Assembly: GCA_002339345.1 (NCBI GenBank)
Contig: DDKM01000003.1
Coordinates: forward strand, 1 to 52,698
Reading direction: 5' to 3'
DNA: 52,698 nt
Source: Firmicutes bacterium UBA2598
GTDB taxonomy: Bacteria > Bacillota > PH28-bin88
The position numbers were made by a program, and so were the translations under genes. The number at the start of each line of letters is the position of its first letter. Position 1 is the first letter of the stretch. The notes below the pieces were generated by a model that had not been told where the DNA came from, made no database searches, and was given only the letters and a program-made list of their open reading frames with translations. Positions 15,873 through 25,114 of this stretch are shown piece after piece.

Positions 15873-17849
15873 GTGGAAGTCTCCGTACAAGATCAACTGC
15901 GCTTAGCCTGGCGGGAATTTATGGATCGCGGGGAGGTGCATTCGATACAGGTGCGGCCGACTGTACTGGCCTCCTGGCAACGCTGCCGTGCCGCAAAGGT
16001 GAACCAGTACCAAAAGAAGGTTTTCCATGTGTTGAGTGACAAAGAGTTGGCTCAAAAGCGTATGGAAAACAGGATCCTGATGGAGATTTCCCTGCCGATC
16101 ATGGAAGGCCTGTACCGGTTTGTAGCGGGTTCTGGCTTTGTGGTGGTTTTGGCGGATAGTTCAGGCTACCTGCTGGAAGTGATTGGTGACCCCAAGGTGA
16201 TTCAGGACATCGCCAAGGGTAATTTCGTTCCCGGAGCGGATTGGAGCGAGCAATCCGCCGGTACCAACAGCATCGGGACCGCGATAGTAACGGGTCAGCC
16301 TTTACAAGTGTTTGGCTACGAGCACTACTGCATCAATTCCCATCGCTGGACTTGTTCGGCGGCACCCATCCGTGACCCCCAGGGCAAGATCATCGGGGTG
16401 CTGGATATGACCGGTTCCTTTGAACGGGTTCACCCGCACACATTGGGTATGGTTGTGGCTGGCGCAAATGCGATAGAAAAACAGCTATCCATGGAACTGG
16501 CCTGGCAGGAACGGGATCTGTCCAACAGGTTAAAGCTCACCATTATGGAGGCAATTACCGATTGTGTGGTGGCTTGCCGCTCCGATTTCACCATCACGCA
16601 CATGAGCAGCACGGCTGCCGACCTTATAGGGGCTTCTCCTGCTGAGGTCATCGGCAGGAACATTTCAACCATCCTAAAGGAAGGCAACACCGCTTTTTGC
16701 ACCCTGTTCGCGGGCAAAAACTTCGTCACCGACCGCGAGATCGATCTACACCTGCCCCAAGGCCGGGTAAAGTGTATTGCCACTTCCCGGCCGGTCAAAG
16801 GTGAGGATGGAAGCTGCGAGGGGGTGGTGGTGGTATTTAACGAGATCGCCAGAGCGAAGCGCCTGGTTCAACACATGACAGGGGCCGTAGCCAGGCTAAC
16901 CTTTGATAGCATTATTGGCCAAACACCTGCTTTTCTCAATACCGTGGGTATGGCCAAAGCGGCGGCGGGGAGTGACAGCACCATTTTGCTCCTGGGGGAA
17001 AGCGGGACAGGAAAGGATATTTTCGCACAGGCAATCCACAATGCCAGCGGGCGGAGCCGGGGGCCTTTTGTGGCTATTAACTGCGGGGCGATTCCCCGGG
17101 AGCTTATTGCCAGCGAACTCTTCGGCTACACAGAAGGGGCGTTCACCGGCGCCAAAAGAGGCGGAAGCCCGGGTAAGTTTGAATTGGCTGACGGGGGGAC
17201 CTTGTTCCTAGATGAGATTGGCGAAATGCCGGTAGAATTGCAGATTATGCTGTTGAGGGTCCTGGAGCAAAAAACAGTCATCCGTATTGGGGGTACGGAA
17301 GTCATCCCGGTCAATGTCCGGATTATTGCCGCCACCAACAAGGACCTTTCCAAAGAAGTAGTCAGGGGTACCTTTCGCCAGGACCTGTACTACCGCCTCA
17401 ACGTGGTCAGCATCAGGCTCGCTCCCCTGCGGGAAAGAAAGGAAGACATTATCCCACTTGCCAGGCATTTCATTGGCCATCTTTCCGCCAAGCTGGGGAA
17501 AGAACCTCTAAAGCTGGAAGGAAAGGTAACATCCTTGTTGCAATCATATGGCTGGCCGGGGAACGTGCGTGAACTGCAAAACGTTGTTGAACGCGCCTTG
17601 CACCTGGCCAAGGGAAACAACTTCTCCGAAGACCTACTTCCGGAAGAGATTCGTAAAGGTGGTGCCGCACCGGGGAGCGGTTTGGCCGGTGTTAAACCAG
17701 TAGACGAATATGAACGGGAAACGATCAGCCGGTTGCTGCAGGAATACAATGGAAATATTTCCAGGGTAGCCGTAGCTCTGGGTGTGGCCAGAACCACCCT
17801 TTACCGCAAGATAAGTAAGTACAATATCATAAGCACAATATCAGTGTAG
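15873..17849 (+). CDS. sigma-54-dependent activator, AcoR type (GAF-PAS-AAA+-HTH)
   Basis: 658 residues. Residues about 60-190 form a GAF sensory domain close to AcoR (FVVVLADSSGYLLEVIGD ... EQSAGTNSIGTA ... INSHRWTCSAAPI). About 215-310 is a PAS domain. The AAA+ domain follows with Walker A GESGTGKD, the sigma-54 contact loop GAFTGAK, Walker B TLFLDEIGEM and the arginine-finger region. The C-terminus has a Fis-type HTH (NISRVAVALGVARTTLYRKI). GTG 15873 is preferred because GGGGGGG lies seven bases upstream; the longer frame from TTG 15819 has no ribosome site. It lies directly ahead of a consensus -24/-12 promoter with upstream palindromes, which it almost certainly controls. Confidence 0.92.
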   Translation: MEVSVQDQLRLAWREFMDRGEVHSIQVRPTVLASWQRCRAAKVNQYQKKVFHVLSDKELAQKRMENRILMEISLPIMEGLYRFVAGSGFVVVLADSSGYLLEVIGDPKVIQDIAKGNFVPGADWSEQSAGTNSIGTAIVTGQPLQVFGYEHYCINSHRWTCSAAPIRDPQGKIIGVLDMTGSFERVHPHTLGMVVAGANAIEKQLSMELAWQERDLSNRLKLTIMEAITDCVVACRSDFTITHMSSTAADLIGASPAEVIGRNISTILKEGNTAFCTLFAGKNFVTDREIDLHLPQGRVKCIATSRPVKGEDGSCEGVVVVFNEIARAKRLVQHMTGAVARLTFDSIIGQTPAFLNTVGMAKAAAGSDSTILLLGESGTGKDIFAQAIHNASGRSRGPFVAINCGAIPRELIASELFGYTEGAFTGAKRGGSPGKFELADGGTLFLDEIGEMPVELQIMLLRVLEQKTVIRIGGTEVIPVNVRIIAATNKDLSKEVVRGTFRQDLYYRLNVVSIRLAPLRERKEDIIPLARHFIGHLSAKLGKEPLKLEGKVTSLLQSYGWPGNVRELQNVVERALHLAKGNNFSEDLLPEEIRKGGAAPGSGLAGVKPVDEYERETISRLLQEYNGNISRVAVALGVARTTLYRKISKYNIISTISV

Positions 17850-17888
17850 CGACTTCACTGTAGCGGGACACTACATTGTAGCGCTACA
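17845..17888 (+). promoter_or_regulatory. cluster of TGTAGC/GCTACA sites, probable UAS of the sigma-54 activator
   Basis: Within 44 bases the element TGTAGC occurs three times (17845, 17859, 17877). CTACA occurs at 17871-17875, giving TGTAG-N7-CTACA. A perfect 12-base palindrome TGTAGCGCTACA fills 17877-17888. The cluster overlaps the activator's stop codon and lies about 115-185 bases upstream of the predicted transcription start. That is the usual distance for upstream activating sequences of sigma-54 activators. Confidence 0.75.
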
Positions 17889-18004
17889 CAACAGTCTGGT
17901 ATGAAGTGGCTAGGGTGTACTTTTTCTGTCACAGGCAGGTTGAAGGTACCCCTGAAGGCACTTTATTTTATTTTTACCGGAAGCCGGTGAGCCTTGGGAC
18001 GGGC

Positions 18005-18020
18005 TGGCATGGGGATTGCT
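18005..18020 (+). promoter_or_regulatory. sigma-54 (-24/-12) promoter of the AbfD-like operon
   Basis: TGGCATG-GGGA-TTGCT matches the sigma-54 consensus TGGCACG-N4-TTGCA with the required 10 bases between the invariant GG (18006-18007) and GC (18018-18019). The predicted start is near 18031, about 32 bases before ATG 18063, leaving room for the ribosome site GGGGAGTTGGGAG. Confidence 0.85.
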
Positions 18021-18062
18021 ACGCATCCGGTAACAAGATACCGGGTGAAGGGGAGTTGGGAG

Positions 18063-19496
18063 ATGAAACGAGGCGACGAATATGTGGAGAGCTTACGTAC
18101 CTTGCGGGTGAAAGTATATGCCTTTGGAGAGCAAATAACCAATTTGGTAGATGACCCGTTGTTCAGGCCCCACGTGAACGCGGCCCGAATGACCTACGAC
18201 TTGGCGCATGATCCTGCGGGTGAGGACTTGGTTACCGCTACGTCCCACCTTACCCAAAAAAGGATTAACCGGTTTACGCATATCCACCATAGTGCCGATG
18301 ACCTGGTACGAAAAGTGAAAATGCTCCGGATGATTGCCCGGCGGACGGGCACGTGTTTTCAGCGCTGTGTGGGTTTTGACGGGCTGAACGCCCTATACTC
18401 CGTGACCTATGAAATGGATCAGGAACTGGGAACTGATTACCACCAGCGTTTTATCAATTATCTCATGTACGTACAGGAAAACGATTTGATGCTGGCCGGG
18501 TCTATGACTGACCCCAAAGGCGACAGGTCACGCAAGCCCCACCAGCAGGCTGACCCGGACCTTTACGTACACGTGGTCCGGAAAAGTGAAAAAGGTATTT
18601 GGCTCCGTGGTGCCAAGGCCCACCAGACAGGTATTGTGAATTCCCACGAGATGCTGGTGATGCCCACAACAGCATTGGGAGAACAGGATAAAGACTATGC
18701 CGTAGCCTGTGCCATCCCGGTGGATGCCCCTGGCATCACCCATATCTTCGGCCGCCAGACCAACGACGAGCGAAAAAAGGGGGAGATTGACCAGGGGAAT
18801 GCCATGTTCGGGATCGTGGGGGGCGAGGCCCTGACCGTGTTGGAGGACGTCTTTGTACCGTGGGAGCGGGTGTTTATGTGTGGGGAATACCGATTTACCG
18901 GATTGCTGGTGGAGCGTTTCGCTTCCTATCACCGCCAGAATTATGGCGGGTGCAAGGGCGGTGTGAGCGACATCATCATTGGGGCGACAGCCACCATGGC
19001 GGAGTACAACGGCGTGGAAAAAGTCTCCCATATCAAGGACAAGATCGCAGAAATGATCCATCTCACCGAAAGCCTTTACGCCAGTTCAATTGCCTGTTCG
19101 GTGGAGGGCTATGCCACTCCATCGAGGGCTTACTTTGTTGATCCGCTGTTGGCCAATGTGACCAAACAAAATGTCACCCGGTTCATCTATGAGATCTGCC
19201 GTCTCAGCCATGACATTGCCGGCGGGCTGATTGCTACCTTACCGTCCGAGCAGGACCTGCGGCACCCCGAAGTAGGGCGGTTTGTGGACAAGTATTTCCG
19301 GGGAGTGGCGGGGGGCTCTACGGAACACCGCATTCGCATTGCCCGCCTGATCGAAAACATGACCGGGGGCACAGCCCTGGCGGAGAGCATGCACGGTGCC
19401 GGTTCGCCACAGGCGCAGCGCGTAATGATTCTCCGCCAGGCAAATCTGGAGCAAAAAAAGCAATGGGCCGAGCAATTGGCTGGAGTTAAATCTTAA
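18063..19496 (+). CDS. 4-hydroxybutyryl-CoA dehydratase / vinylacetyl-CoA isomerase family enzyme
   Basis: 477 residues, cytosolic FAD and [4Fe-4S] enzyme of the AbfD/HpaB superfamily. The cluster ligands of Clostridium AbfD (C99, C103, H292, C299) have exact counterparts: C98 and C102 in TGTCFQRCVGFD, and H290 and C297 in YHRQNYGGC. This separates it from the iron-free 4-hydroxyphenylacetate monooxygenases of the same superfamily. AbfD dehydrates 4-hydroxybutyryl-CoA to crotonyl-CoA by a ketyl-radical route. The true substrate here may be that or a related 4-hydroxyacyl-CoA. ATG 18063 is chosen because it follows GGGGAGTTGGGAG and lies just downstream of the sigma-54 promoter. First gene of the operon with ligase, transporter and SDR. 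Confidence 0.88.
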   Translation: MKRGDEYVESLRTLRVKVYAFGEQITNLVDDPLFRPHVNAARMTYDLAHDPAGEDLVTATSHLTQKRINRFTHIHHSADDLVRKVKMLRMIARRTGTCFQRCVGFDGLNALYSVTYEMDQELGTDYHQRFINYLMYVQENDLMLAGSMTDPKGDRSRKPHQQADPDLYVHVVRKSEKGIWLRGAKAHQTGIVNSHEMLVMPTTALGEQDKDYAVACAIPVDAPGITHIFGRQTNDERKKGEIDQGNAMFGIVGGEALTVLEDVFVPWERVFMCGEYRFTGLLVERFASYHRQNYGGCKGGVSDIIIGATATMAEYNGVEKVSHIKDKIAEMIHLTESLYASSIACSVEGYATPSRAYFVDPLLANVTKQNVTRFIYEICRLSHDIAGGLIATLPSEQDLRHPEVGRFVDKYFRGVAGGSTEHRIRIARLIENMTGGTALAESMHGAGSPQAQRVMILRQANLEQKKQWAEQLAGVKS

Positions 19497-19564
19497 ACGG
19501 TAGAACGCGGAATGGGATTTTAAGCCATGAACCTGCCGTAGAATGGGTAAGGAGGGAAGTGTAT

Positions 19565-20902
19565 TTGTCCGACCAAAAGTATTATGACCCCGAAACAGAA
19601 ATGATGGACCGCGCGCAGTTAAAGGCACTTCAACTGGAACGCCTGCAGTGGCAGGTTGAAAGGTGTTACAATCTTTCTCCCTTTTACAGGGAACGGTTGG
19701 ATCAGGCGGGCGTTAAGCCGGAACAAATCCGCACCCTGGATGATATTCGCAGAATACCGGTGGTTACCAAGCAACAATTGAGAGAGGAACAAGAGGCCCA
19801 TCCACCTTTTGGACGGTATTTGGTGGCAGGGGCTGATCAATTTGCGGAAATTCACCCTTCAACCGGAACTACAGGGATACCTGTCAATACCATCTGGTCC
19901 AAGGAAGACGTAAAAAACATCACCGAAGTCACGGCCCGGGTTATGTGGGCGGCGGGAGTGAGGCCAAATGACATTATTCAGAATGGGTTCAGTTATGGCC
20001 TGTGGGTGGCCGGGATGTCCACCCATTATGCCGCACAAAAACTGGGGTGTTTCACCATACCAATCGGGGCCAGCATGACCGAACGCCACATCGATTACCT
20101 CACACGGATCGGTTCTACGGTACTGCTTGCCACTCCGTCCTTTGCCTTGTACATTGCCGAACGGTTGAAACAAGCGGGCTATTCCACCCAGGACCTCAAA
20201 TTAAGAAAGGGACTGTTCGGCGGAGAAGGCGGGACAGAGGCTCCCTCAACCCGCAAAAGGTTGGAAGATGGACTCGGCATCAAGGCATATGACTTCTTTG
20301 GTCTGGCCGAAATCGGTCCCACCTTTGCCTGTGAGTGCGAGGAACAGGAAGGGATCCACTGGGCGGAAGACCATTACCTGGTTGAAGTGATTGATCCCGA
20401 AACCATGGAGCCGTGCGGACCTGGTGAAACCGGCATTCTCGTCATCACCCACCTTACTCGCGAGGCCACACCCATGCTGAGGTACTGGACTAATGATTAC
20501 GCCACCTTTACAGAAGAAAGATGCCGCTGTGGGCGTACCCACGGCCGGTCGCCAGGGGGAATCATGGGCAGGGCGGATGACATGGTTATCTATAAAGGGG
20601 CCAAGTTTTATCCTGTTCAGGTCGAACAGGTGATCCGAAAATACCCGGAACTTACCAATGAATTTCAGATTATTCTGGATACAGATCACGTATCGGGTAC
20701 TGACAGGTGTACCATTGTTGTTGAATATGCCGGTGACCTTGGCGGGGCAGAACAGATGCGGGAAAGGTTGATAAAGGATTTTAAAACAACCCTCAATGTG
20801 ACACCCGCAGTAGATATTTACACTGCAGGGACGTTGGAACGAACCACGTTTAAAGCAAAACGCCTGGAAGATCGGAGAAGGACGCTTGGGGTGTCGGGAT
20901 AA
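19565..20902 (+). CDS. PaaK-type acyl-CoA (phenylacetate-CoA-like) ligase
   Basis: 445 residues, the compact PaaK branch of adenylate-forming ligases. Visible landmarks are the N-terminal LQWQVERCYNLSPFYRERL, the AMP-binding loop HPSTGTTGIPVNT, the DFFGLAEIGPTFACEC region (structural zinc/substrate area in the family), RYWTNDYATF, and GRADDMVIYKGAKFYPVQVE near the C-terminus. PaaK homologues activate aryl and also alkyl acids, so it may supply the acyl-CoA substrate of the preceding dehydratase. TTG 19565 is preferred: GGAGGG (19551-19556) is eight bases ahead, whereas GTG 19559 abuts it. 68 bases separate it from the dehydratase. Confidence 0.9.
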   Translation: MSDQKYYDPETEMMDRAQLKALQLERLQWQVERCYNLSPFYRERLDQAGVKPEQIRTLDDIRRIPVVTKQQLREEQEAHPPFGRYLVAGADQFAEIHPSTGTTGIPVNTIWSKEDVKNITEVTARVMWAAGVRPNDIIQNGFSYGLWVAGMSTHYAAQKLGCFTIPIGASMTERHIDYLTRIGSTVLLATPSFALYIAERLKQAGYSTQDLKLRKGLFGGEGGTEAPSTRKRLEDGLGIKAYDFFGLAEIGPTFACECEEQEGIHWAEDHYLVEVIDPETMEPCGPGETGILVITHLTREATPMLRYWTNDYATFTEERCRCGRTHGRSPGGIMGRADDMVIYKGAKFYPVQVEQVIRKYPELTNEFQIILDTDHVSGTDRCTIVVEYAGDLGGAEQMRERLIKDFKTTLNVTPAVDIYTAGTLERTTFKAKRLEDRRRTLGVSG

Positions 20903-21014
20903 CAATTAAGAGTTGTCAATAAGGGGGGAGTAAGGGGGGAGTGGTGGAATATCACAGAATTTTCCGAGAACCGGGGTTTAAGATGGCGCTAAAAACAAAG
21001 GGGGAGGGAAAAGA

Positions 21015-22310
21015 ATGAAAAGAAGGGGTTTAGTGACCTTACTGGTGTTACTGGTGTCGGCCAGCCTGCTGGTTGCCGGGTGTGGCCAGGGGTCCGGCAC
21101 CAAGGCGACGGGTGGGGCATCGGACAGCAAGGCTAAGGAGCTGCCGCTGGGAGTCGAGGTAATTAAGATCGGAGTGCAGGGAGTCCTGTCAGGTTCCCAC
21201 GCCGATTACGGGCGACAAATCCAGATGGGGGCGACCCTTGCTGCGGAAGAGATTAACGGAGCCGGTGGTATACTGGGCAGCAAGATTGAACTGAAAGTGA
21301 TGGATGACGAGTTAAATGCAAATGTGGCCCAAAAGAACGCCCGTTACCTGGTATCCGATTGGGGCGCCAACTTCATAGTTGGTACCGACTCCAGTGGTGT
21401 GGCTTTAAGCCTGGGGCCAATCCTAAAAGAGCTTGATACCATCCAGATTTTCACCCATGCAGCTACGGAAAAATTGACCGAGGATCTGGTGTATAAGCAA
21501 GGCATCAAGCAAATTTTCCGCACTGCCGTTCCCGTTTACCAAGATGCCATTATGGCTGCATATGTTTTCAAGGATATGCCCGAGGTGAAGCGGTTTGCCG
21601 CATTAAACGCCGACTATGAATACGGCCATACTTCCTGGCGGATGTTCAAGGAAACCTTAAGCAAATTCCGCAATGATGTCGAGTTCGTGGCGGAAGCCAA
21701 CGCCCCCTTCTGGACGGCTGATTTTACTCCGCATCTTAGTAAATTGATGGCCGCCAAACCGGACGTGATTTTTGCCACACCGTGGGGTGGCGAAGCGGTG
21801 ATGATGCTGCGCCAGGCAGTGTCCATGGGTGTTTTTGAACAAATTGACGCCTGGTGGCAGGCCATGGGTGGGTCGGTGGATGTGCTGGAGGGTCTCGCAA
21901 CGGATGTCAAGAGGGATGCGTTCAAGGGTAAATTATGGGGTACCGGGCGCTATCTCCATAACTGGCCCGATACACCGGAAAACAAAGCCTTTGTCAAGGC
22001 TTTCCAGCAGCGGTGGAATCGCTATCCCAATTACTCTGCCGAAACGACTTATTCTGCAATTTACATGCTAAAGGCCGCTATCGAAAAATCCCGCAGCATC
22101 AAGACCGGCGATGTCATTAAGGCCCTTGAAGGCTTAAAAATTATGACTCCCGCCGGGGAACGGTACATCAGGCCCGAAGACCACCAGGCTGTTTACAATG
22201 TACCAGCGGGGCGGGTGATTTTCAGTTCCGACTATCCCATTCCCATTGTTGGGGGAGACTTGAAGATTGTACCGGCCGACGAGTATTATCGCAAACCTCC
22301 CTTTAATTAA
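21015..22310 (+). CDS. livK: Liv-type substrate-binding lipoprotein (system 2)
   Basis: 431 residues. A lipoprotein signal with lipobox LLVAGC near residue 23 and a Gly/Ser/Lys linker anchor it outside the membrane. The mature part (IKIGVQGVLSGSHADYGRQIQMGATLAAEEINGAGGI) is typical of the branched-chain/aromatic-acid binding family. It shares fold but clearly differs in sequence from the binding protein at 12952-14271, so the two systems probably take different substrates. The ribosome site GGGGGAGGG precedes ATG 21015. Follows the ligase by 112 bases that contain only purine-rich sequence. Confidence 0.92.
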   Translation: MKRRGLVTLLVLLVSASLLVAGCGQGSGTKATGGASDSKAKELPLGVEVIKIGVQGVLSGSHADYGRQIQMGATLAAEEINGAGGILGSKIELKVMDDELNANVAQKNARYLVSDWGANFIVGTDSSGVALSLGPILKELDTIQIFTHAATEKLTEDLVYKQGIKQIFRTAVPVYQDAIMAAYVFKDMPEVKRFAALNADYEYGHTSWRMFKETLSKFRNDVEFVAEANAPFWTADFTPHLSKLMAAKPDVIFATPWGGEAVMMLRQAVSMGVFEQIDAWWQAMGGSVDVLEGLATDVKRDAFKGKLWGTGRYLHNWPDTPENKAFVKAFQQRWNRYPNYSAETTYSAIYMLKAAIEKSRSIKTGDVIKALEGLKIMTPAGERYIRPEDHQAVYNVPAGRVIFSSDYPIPIVGGDLKIVPADEYYRKPPFN

Positions 22311-22472
22311 TCGATAATGGCTAAAACCATAACCGAGGAATAGTTTGATAGGGCAATTAAGAGCGGTGGATCGCTGGCCGTCAGGGTCGACAAGTCCAGT
22401 AAAGATGACCCGGGCCAGCGCTCCGCACAATAATAACGGCACAGGTCAAAGGCTCGGAGGGGGTGTTTTTCT

Positions 22473-23336
22473 TTGGATTTCCAATCCCTTGTTTACCAAG
22501 GGCTGATTGGGCTCAGTCTGTCCATGTATCTCTGGCTGGTAGCGGCAGGATTGACCATCGCCTTCGGCATTTTGCGTGTCCTTAACTTTGCCCATGGCAG
22601 CCTGTACATGTTAGGTGCGTACTTTGCCTTCACCCTTTACTACAGCCTAAAACTCAATTTCTGGCTGTCCATGGTACTGGCTGCCGGCCTGGTGGGTATA
22701 GTTGGACTAATACTGGAACGCTTTTTGTTTAGACGTATCTATCCTCTGGAAGAGGCGTACCAGTTGATTTTAACCTTTGGGATTGTCTTGATCCTGTCCG
22801 ACACGGTCAAGATGATTTGGGGCGGTGTCTTTATGATCCCGCCCATGCCCAATATATTCGTCGGTACTGTGAACATCTTGGGCCGGCCGTTTCCCGTTTA
22901 CAACCTGTTCGTCATATGTGCCGGCCTTGCCGTTACGGGTCTGATTTGGCTTCTCTTGGAACGCGGCTGGTGGGGGAAGACAGTGCGGGCCACGGCATCG
23001 GACCGTGAAATGGCCAGTGCCCTGGGGATTAATACACCAGTACTATTTACCACAGTGTTTATCTTGGCAGCGGTAGTGGCCGGGCTGGGTGGAGCATTGA
23101 GCATCCCTGTCCGGGTGGTTGCTCCGGGGGTTGGCACAGCCATCATTGTCCAGGCTTTCGTTGTGACGGTGATTGGAGGGTTGGGGAACCTGAAAGGGGC
23201 ATTTTTGGGAGCTCTCATCGTGGGATTGGCCAATGCCTATGGAATATTGCTTTTCCCGACCATCGAACTGTTCCTCATCTATTTGCTGATGGCTTTAGTG
23301 TTGCTTGTCAGACCCAAGGGACTGTTGGGAGGCTAA
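22473..23336 (+). CDS. livH: Liv-type permease LivH (system 2)
   Basis: 287 residues with about eight hydrophobic segments. LivH hallmarks are LWLVAAGLTIAFGILRVLNFAHGSLYMLGAY, VRATASDREMASALGI and VIGGLGNLKGAFLGALIVG. The start is TTG 22473, eight bases after GGAGGGGGTG. A 162-base gap after the binding-protein gene holds no clear hairpin. It ends three bases before livM. Confidence 0.92.
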   Translation: MDFQSLVYQGLIGLSLSMYLWLVAAGLTIAFGILRVLNFAHGSLYMLGAYFAFTLYYSLKLNFWLSMVLAAGLVGIVGLILERFLFRRIYPLEEAYQLILTFGIVLILSDTVKMIWGGVFMIPPMPNIFVGTVNILGRPFPVYNLFVICAGLAVTGLIWLLLERGWWGKTVRATASDREMASALGINTPVLFTTVFILAAVVAGLGGALSIPVRVVAPGVGTAIIVQAFVVTVIGGLGNLKGAFLGALIVGLANAYGILLFPTIELFLIYLLMALVLLVRPKGLLGG

Positions 23337-23339
23337 GAA

Positions 23340-24353
23340 ATGGAAAAAACAATCGGAGAAATACGGATGGAAAACAGAAACCGGGTGGTCGCCAGGTGGC
23401 TGCTGGGGCTGTTGCTGCTCGTATTGTTCATTCTGCCGTGGACATTGGGAACGTATGTAACGTGGACCGCCAGCAACATCTTGATCTTGGCCCTGTATGC
23501 CGCCGGTTTTAACATCCTTTTCGGCTATAGTGGTCTGCTGTCTTTCGGTCAGGCAGGGTTTTACGCTATAGGGGCTTATGTATGCGCCAAAATCCTCCTG
23601 GGGACGTCCTTCCTTTTGCTGGGGTTTTTGGGCGGGGTGCTCGCCGCCGGGTTGGCAGCACTGATCATCGGGTTTTTGTGTACGCGGCATACCCAGATTT
23701 ATTTTGCCATGTTAACCCTGTCCTTTGGCATGATGATTCACTCCATCATTTGGAAATGGCGGGATGTTACCGGCGGGGACGATGGATTGGTGAATGTGCC
23801 GCGGGCGCCGCTGGCTATCCCCGGCCTGTTCAGTATTGACGTGTCCAGCGTGGAGAGTTATTACTACGTGGTGCTGGTCATTGTCGCCCTGGGCATTTTC
23901 CTGCTGTGGCGCATGGTTAACTCCCCGCTGGGCTTGGCCCTTCAGGGGATACGGGATAGCGAGCAGCGGGTGGCCTTTTCCGGCCTGTCCATTCAGAAAT
24001 TCCGGTTGATTGCTTTTGCCATCTCCGGGATGTACGCCGGCATGGCGGGTTCTCTGATGGTACCGCTATTGAAGTCAGCCGACCCTGGCATGGCCCATTG
24101 GACTGCTTCCGCGGAGCCCCTCATGGCGACCCTGCTGGGCGGCATTTATAACTTTGCTGGACCCATGGTCGGGGCCTTTATCCTGTATGTTGCCAAAGAA
24201 CTGATTGCCCGTTATACCGAATACTGGTCTATGGTGCTGGGGTTCACCGTTGTTGTGCTGGTATTAGGTTTTCGTGGCGGTGTAGTTAGCGTACTGCAAG
24301 GCCTTTTGTTTCGCCGCACCGGAACCGTTTCCAAAAGGGGGGTTGATGCTTGA
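23340..24353 (+). CDS. livM: Liv-type permease LivM (system 2)
   Basis: 337 residues, polytopic. Family landmarks are LYAAGFNILFGYSGLLSFGQAGFYAIGAYV, the TQIYFAMLTLSFGMMIHSI region and LLGGIYNFAGPMVGAFIL. The tail (LFRRTGTVSKRG) is short and lacks the zinc ribbon of the system-1 LivM. ATG 23340 has GGGAGG about eight bases upstream, inside the livH end; ATG 23367 is an alternative. The stop overlaps the TTG start of livG (TTGA). Confidence 0.92.
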   Translation: MEKTIGEIRMENRNRVVARWLLGLLLLVLFILPWTLGTYVTWTASNILILALYAAGFNILFGYSGLLSFGQAGFYAIGAYVCAKILLGTSFLLLGFLGGVLAAGLAALIIGFLCTRHTQIYFAMLTLSFGMMIHSIIWKWRDVTGGDDGLVNVPRAPLAIPGLFSIDVSSVESYYYVVLVIVALGIFLLWRMVNSPLGLALQGIRDSEQRVAFSGLSIQKFRLIAFAISGMYAGMAGSLMVPLLKSADPGMAHWTASAEPLMATLLGGIYNFAGPMVGAFILYVAKELIARYTEYWSMVLGFTVVVLVLGFRGGVVSVLQGLLFRRTGTVSKRGVDA

Positions 24354-25114
24354 CTGGCTTGTTGCGTGTGGAGGGCCTGATCAAGAGTTTTGACGGGTTC
24401 CTGGCCATCAACAGGGTGGACCTGCAGATCCAGGCTGGTACATTGACTTCCATTATCGGTCCCAACGGGGCTGGAAAAACTACCCTGATTAATTTAATTA
24501 CCGGAAAAATCAACCCGGATGCAGGGCGGGTATATCTGGATGAAATAGAAATTACCCGCCTGCCGATCCATGAGCGGGTTAGAAAAGGAATTAGCCGCTC
24601 CTTTCAGATAAGTAATATTTTCCCACGGCTGACGGTATTCCAAAATATCCAGTTGCCGGTACTTGCCCGTCTGGGGTACGCAGCTTTTCCCTTGGCATCT
24701 CGTGACAAGTTTTCGCAGGCAAACGCCGAAGTCGAGGAAATAATGCATGCCGTTGGCTTGTGGGGCAAGAAGGATCAACCGGCCGGCGTCCTATCTCACG
24801 GGGACCAGCGTTTGCTGGAAATTGGGATGGCTATCGCCCCCAGACCCCGCCTCTGTTTTCTGGATGAGCCTTGTGCGGGTATGAACCCCGTTGAACACGG
24901 GCAGGTACTGGATTTAATCATGCACCTGGCCCAAGAACGAAACCTTACCTTCGTGATCGTGGAGCATGATATGGATGTGGTATTTGCCGTTTCCGACAGG
25001 GTGGTGGTAATGAATAAGGGGGAGATCCTGGCGGACGGGACGCCGGACATGATCAAGCAGCATGAGGGAGTGCGGGAAATCTATCTTGGCGAGGATGTGT
25101 TGGGATATGCTTAG
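24350..25114 (+). CDS. livG: Liv-type ABC transporter ATP-binding protein LivG (system 2)
   Basis: 254 residues. Walker A is GPNGAGKTT near residue 36, followed by GISRSFQISNIFPRLTVFQNIQ. The signature region reads LSHGDQRLLE, Walker B LCFLDEPCAGMNP, and the switch VIVEHDMDVVF. The TTG start overlaps the livM stop by four bases and the gene overlaps livF by eight, so the transporter genes are translationally coupled. Confidence 0.93.
   Translation: MTGLLRVEGLIKSFDGFLAINRVDLQIQAGTLTSIIGPNGAGKTTLINLITGKINPDAGRVYLDEIEITRLPIHERVRKGISRSFQISNIFPRLTVFQNIQLPVLARLGYAAFPLASRDKFSQANAEVEEIMHAVGLWGKKDQPAGVLSHGDQRLLEIGMAIAPRPRLCFLDEPCAGMNPVEHGQVLDLIMHLAQERNLTFVIVEHDMDVVFAVSDRVVVMNKGEILADGTPDMIKQHEGVREIYLGEDVLGYA

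Noticed and set aside
18063..19496. Annotation as 4-hydroxyphenylacetate 3-monooxygenase (HpaB)
   Set aside because: All four iron-sulfur ligands of AbfD are present and the organism looks strictly anaerobic.
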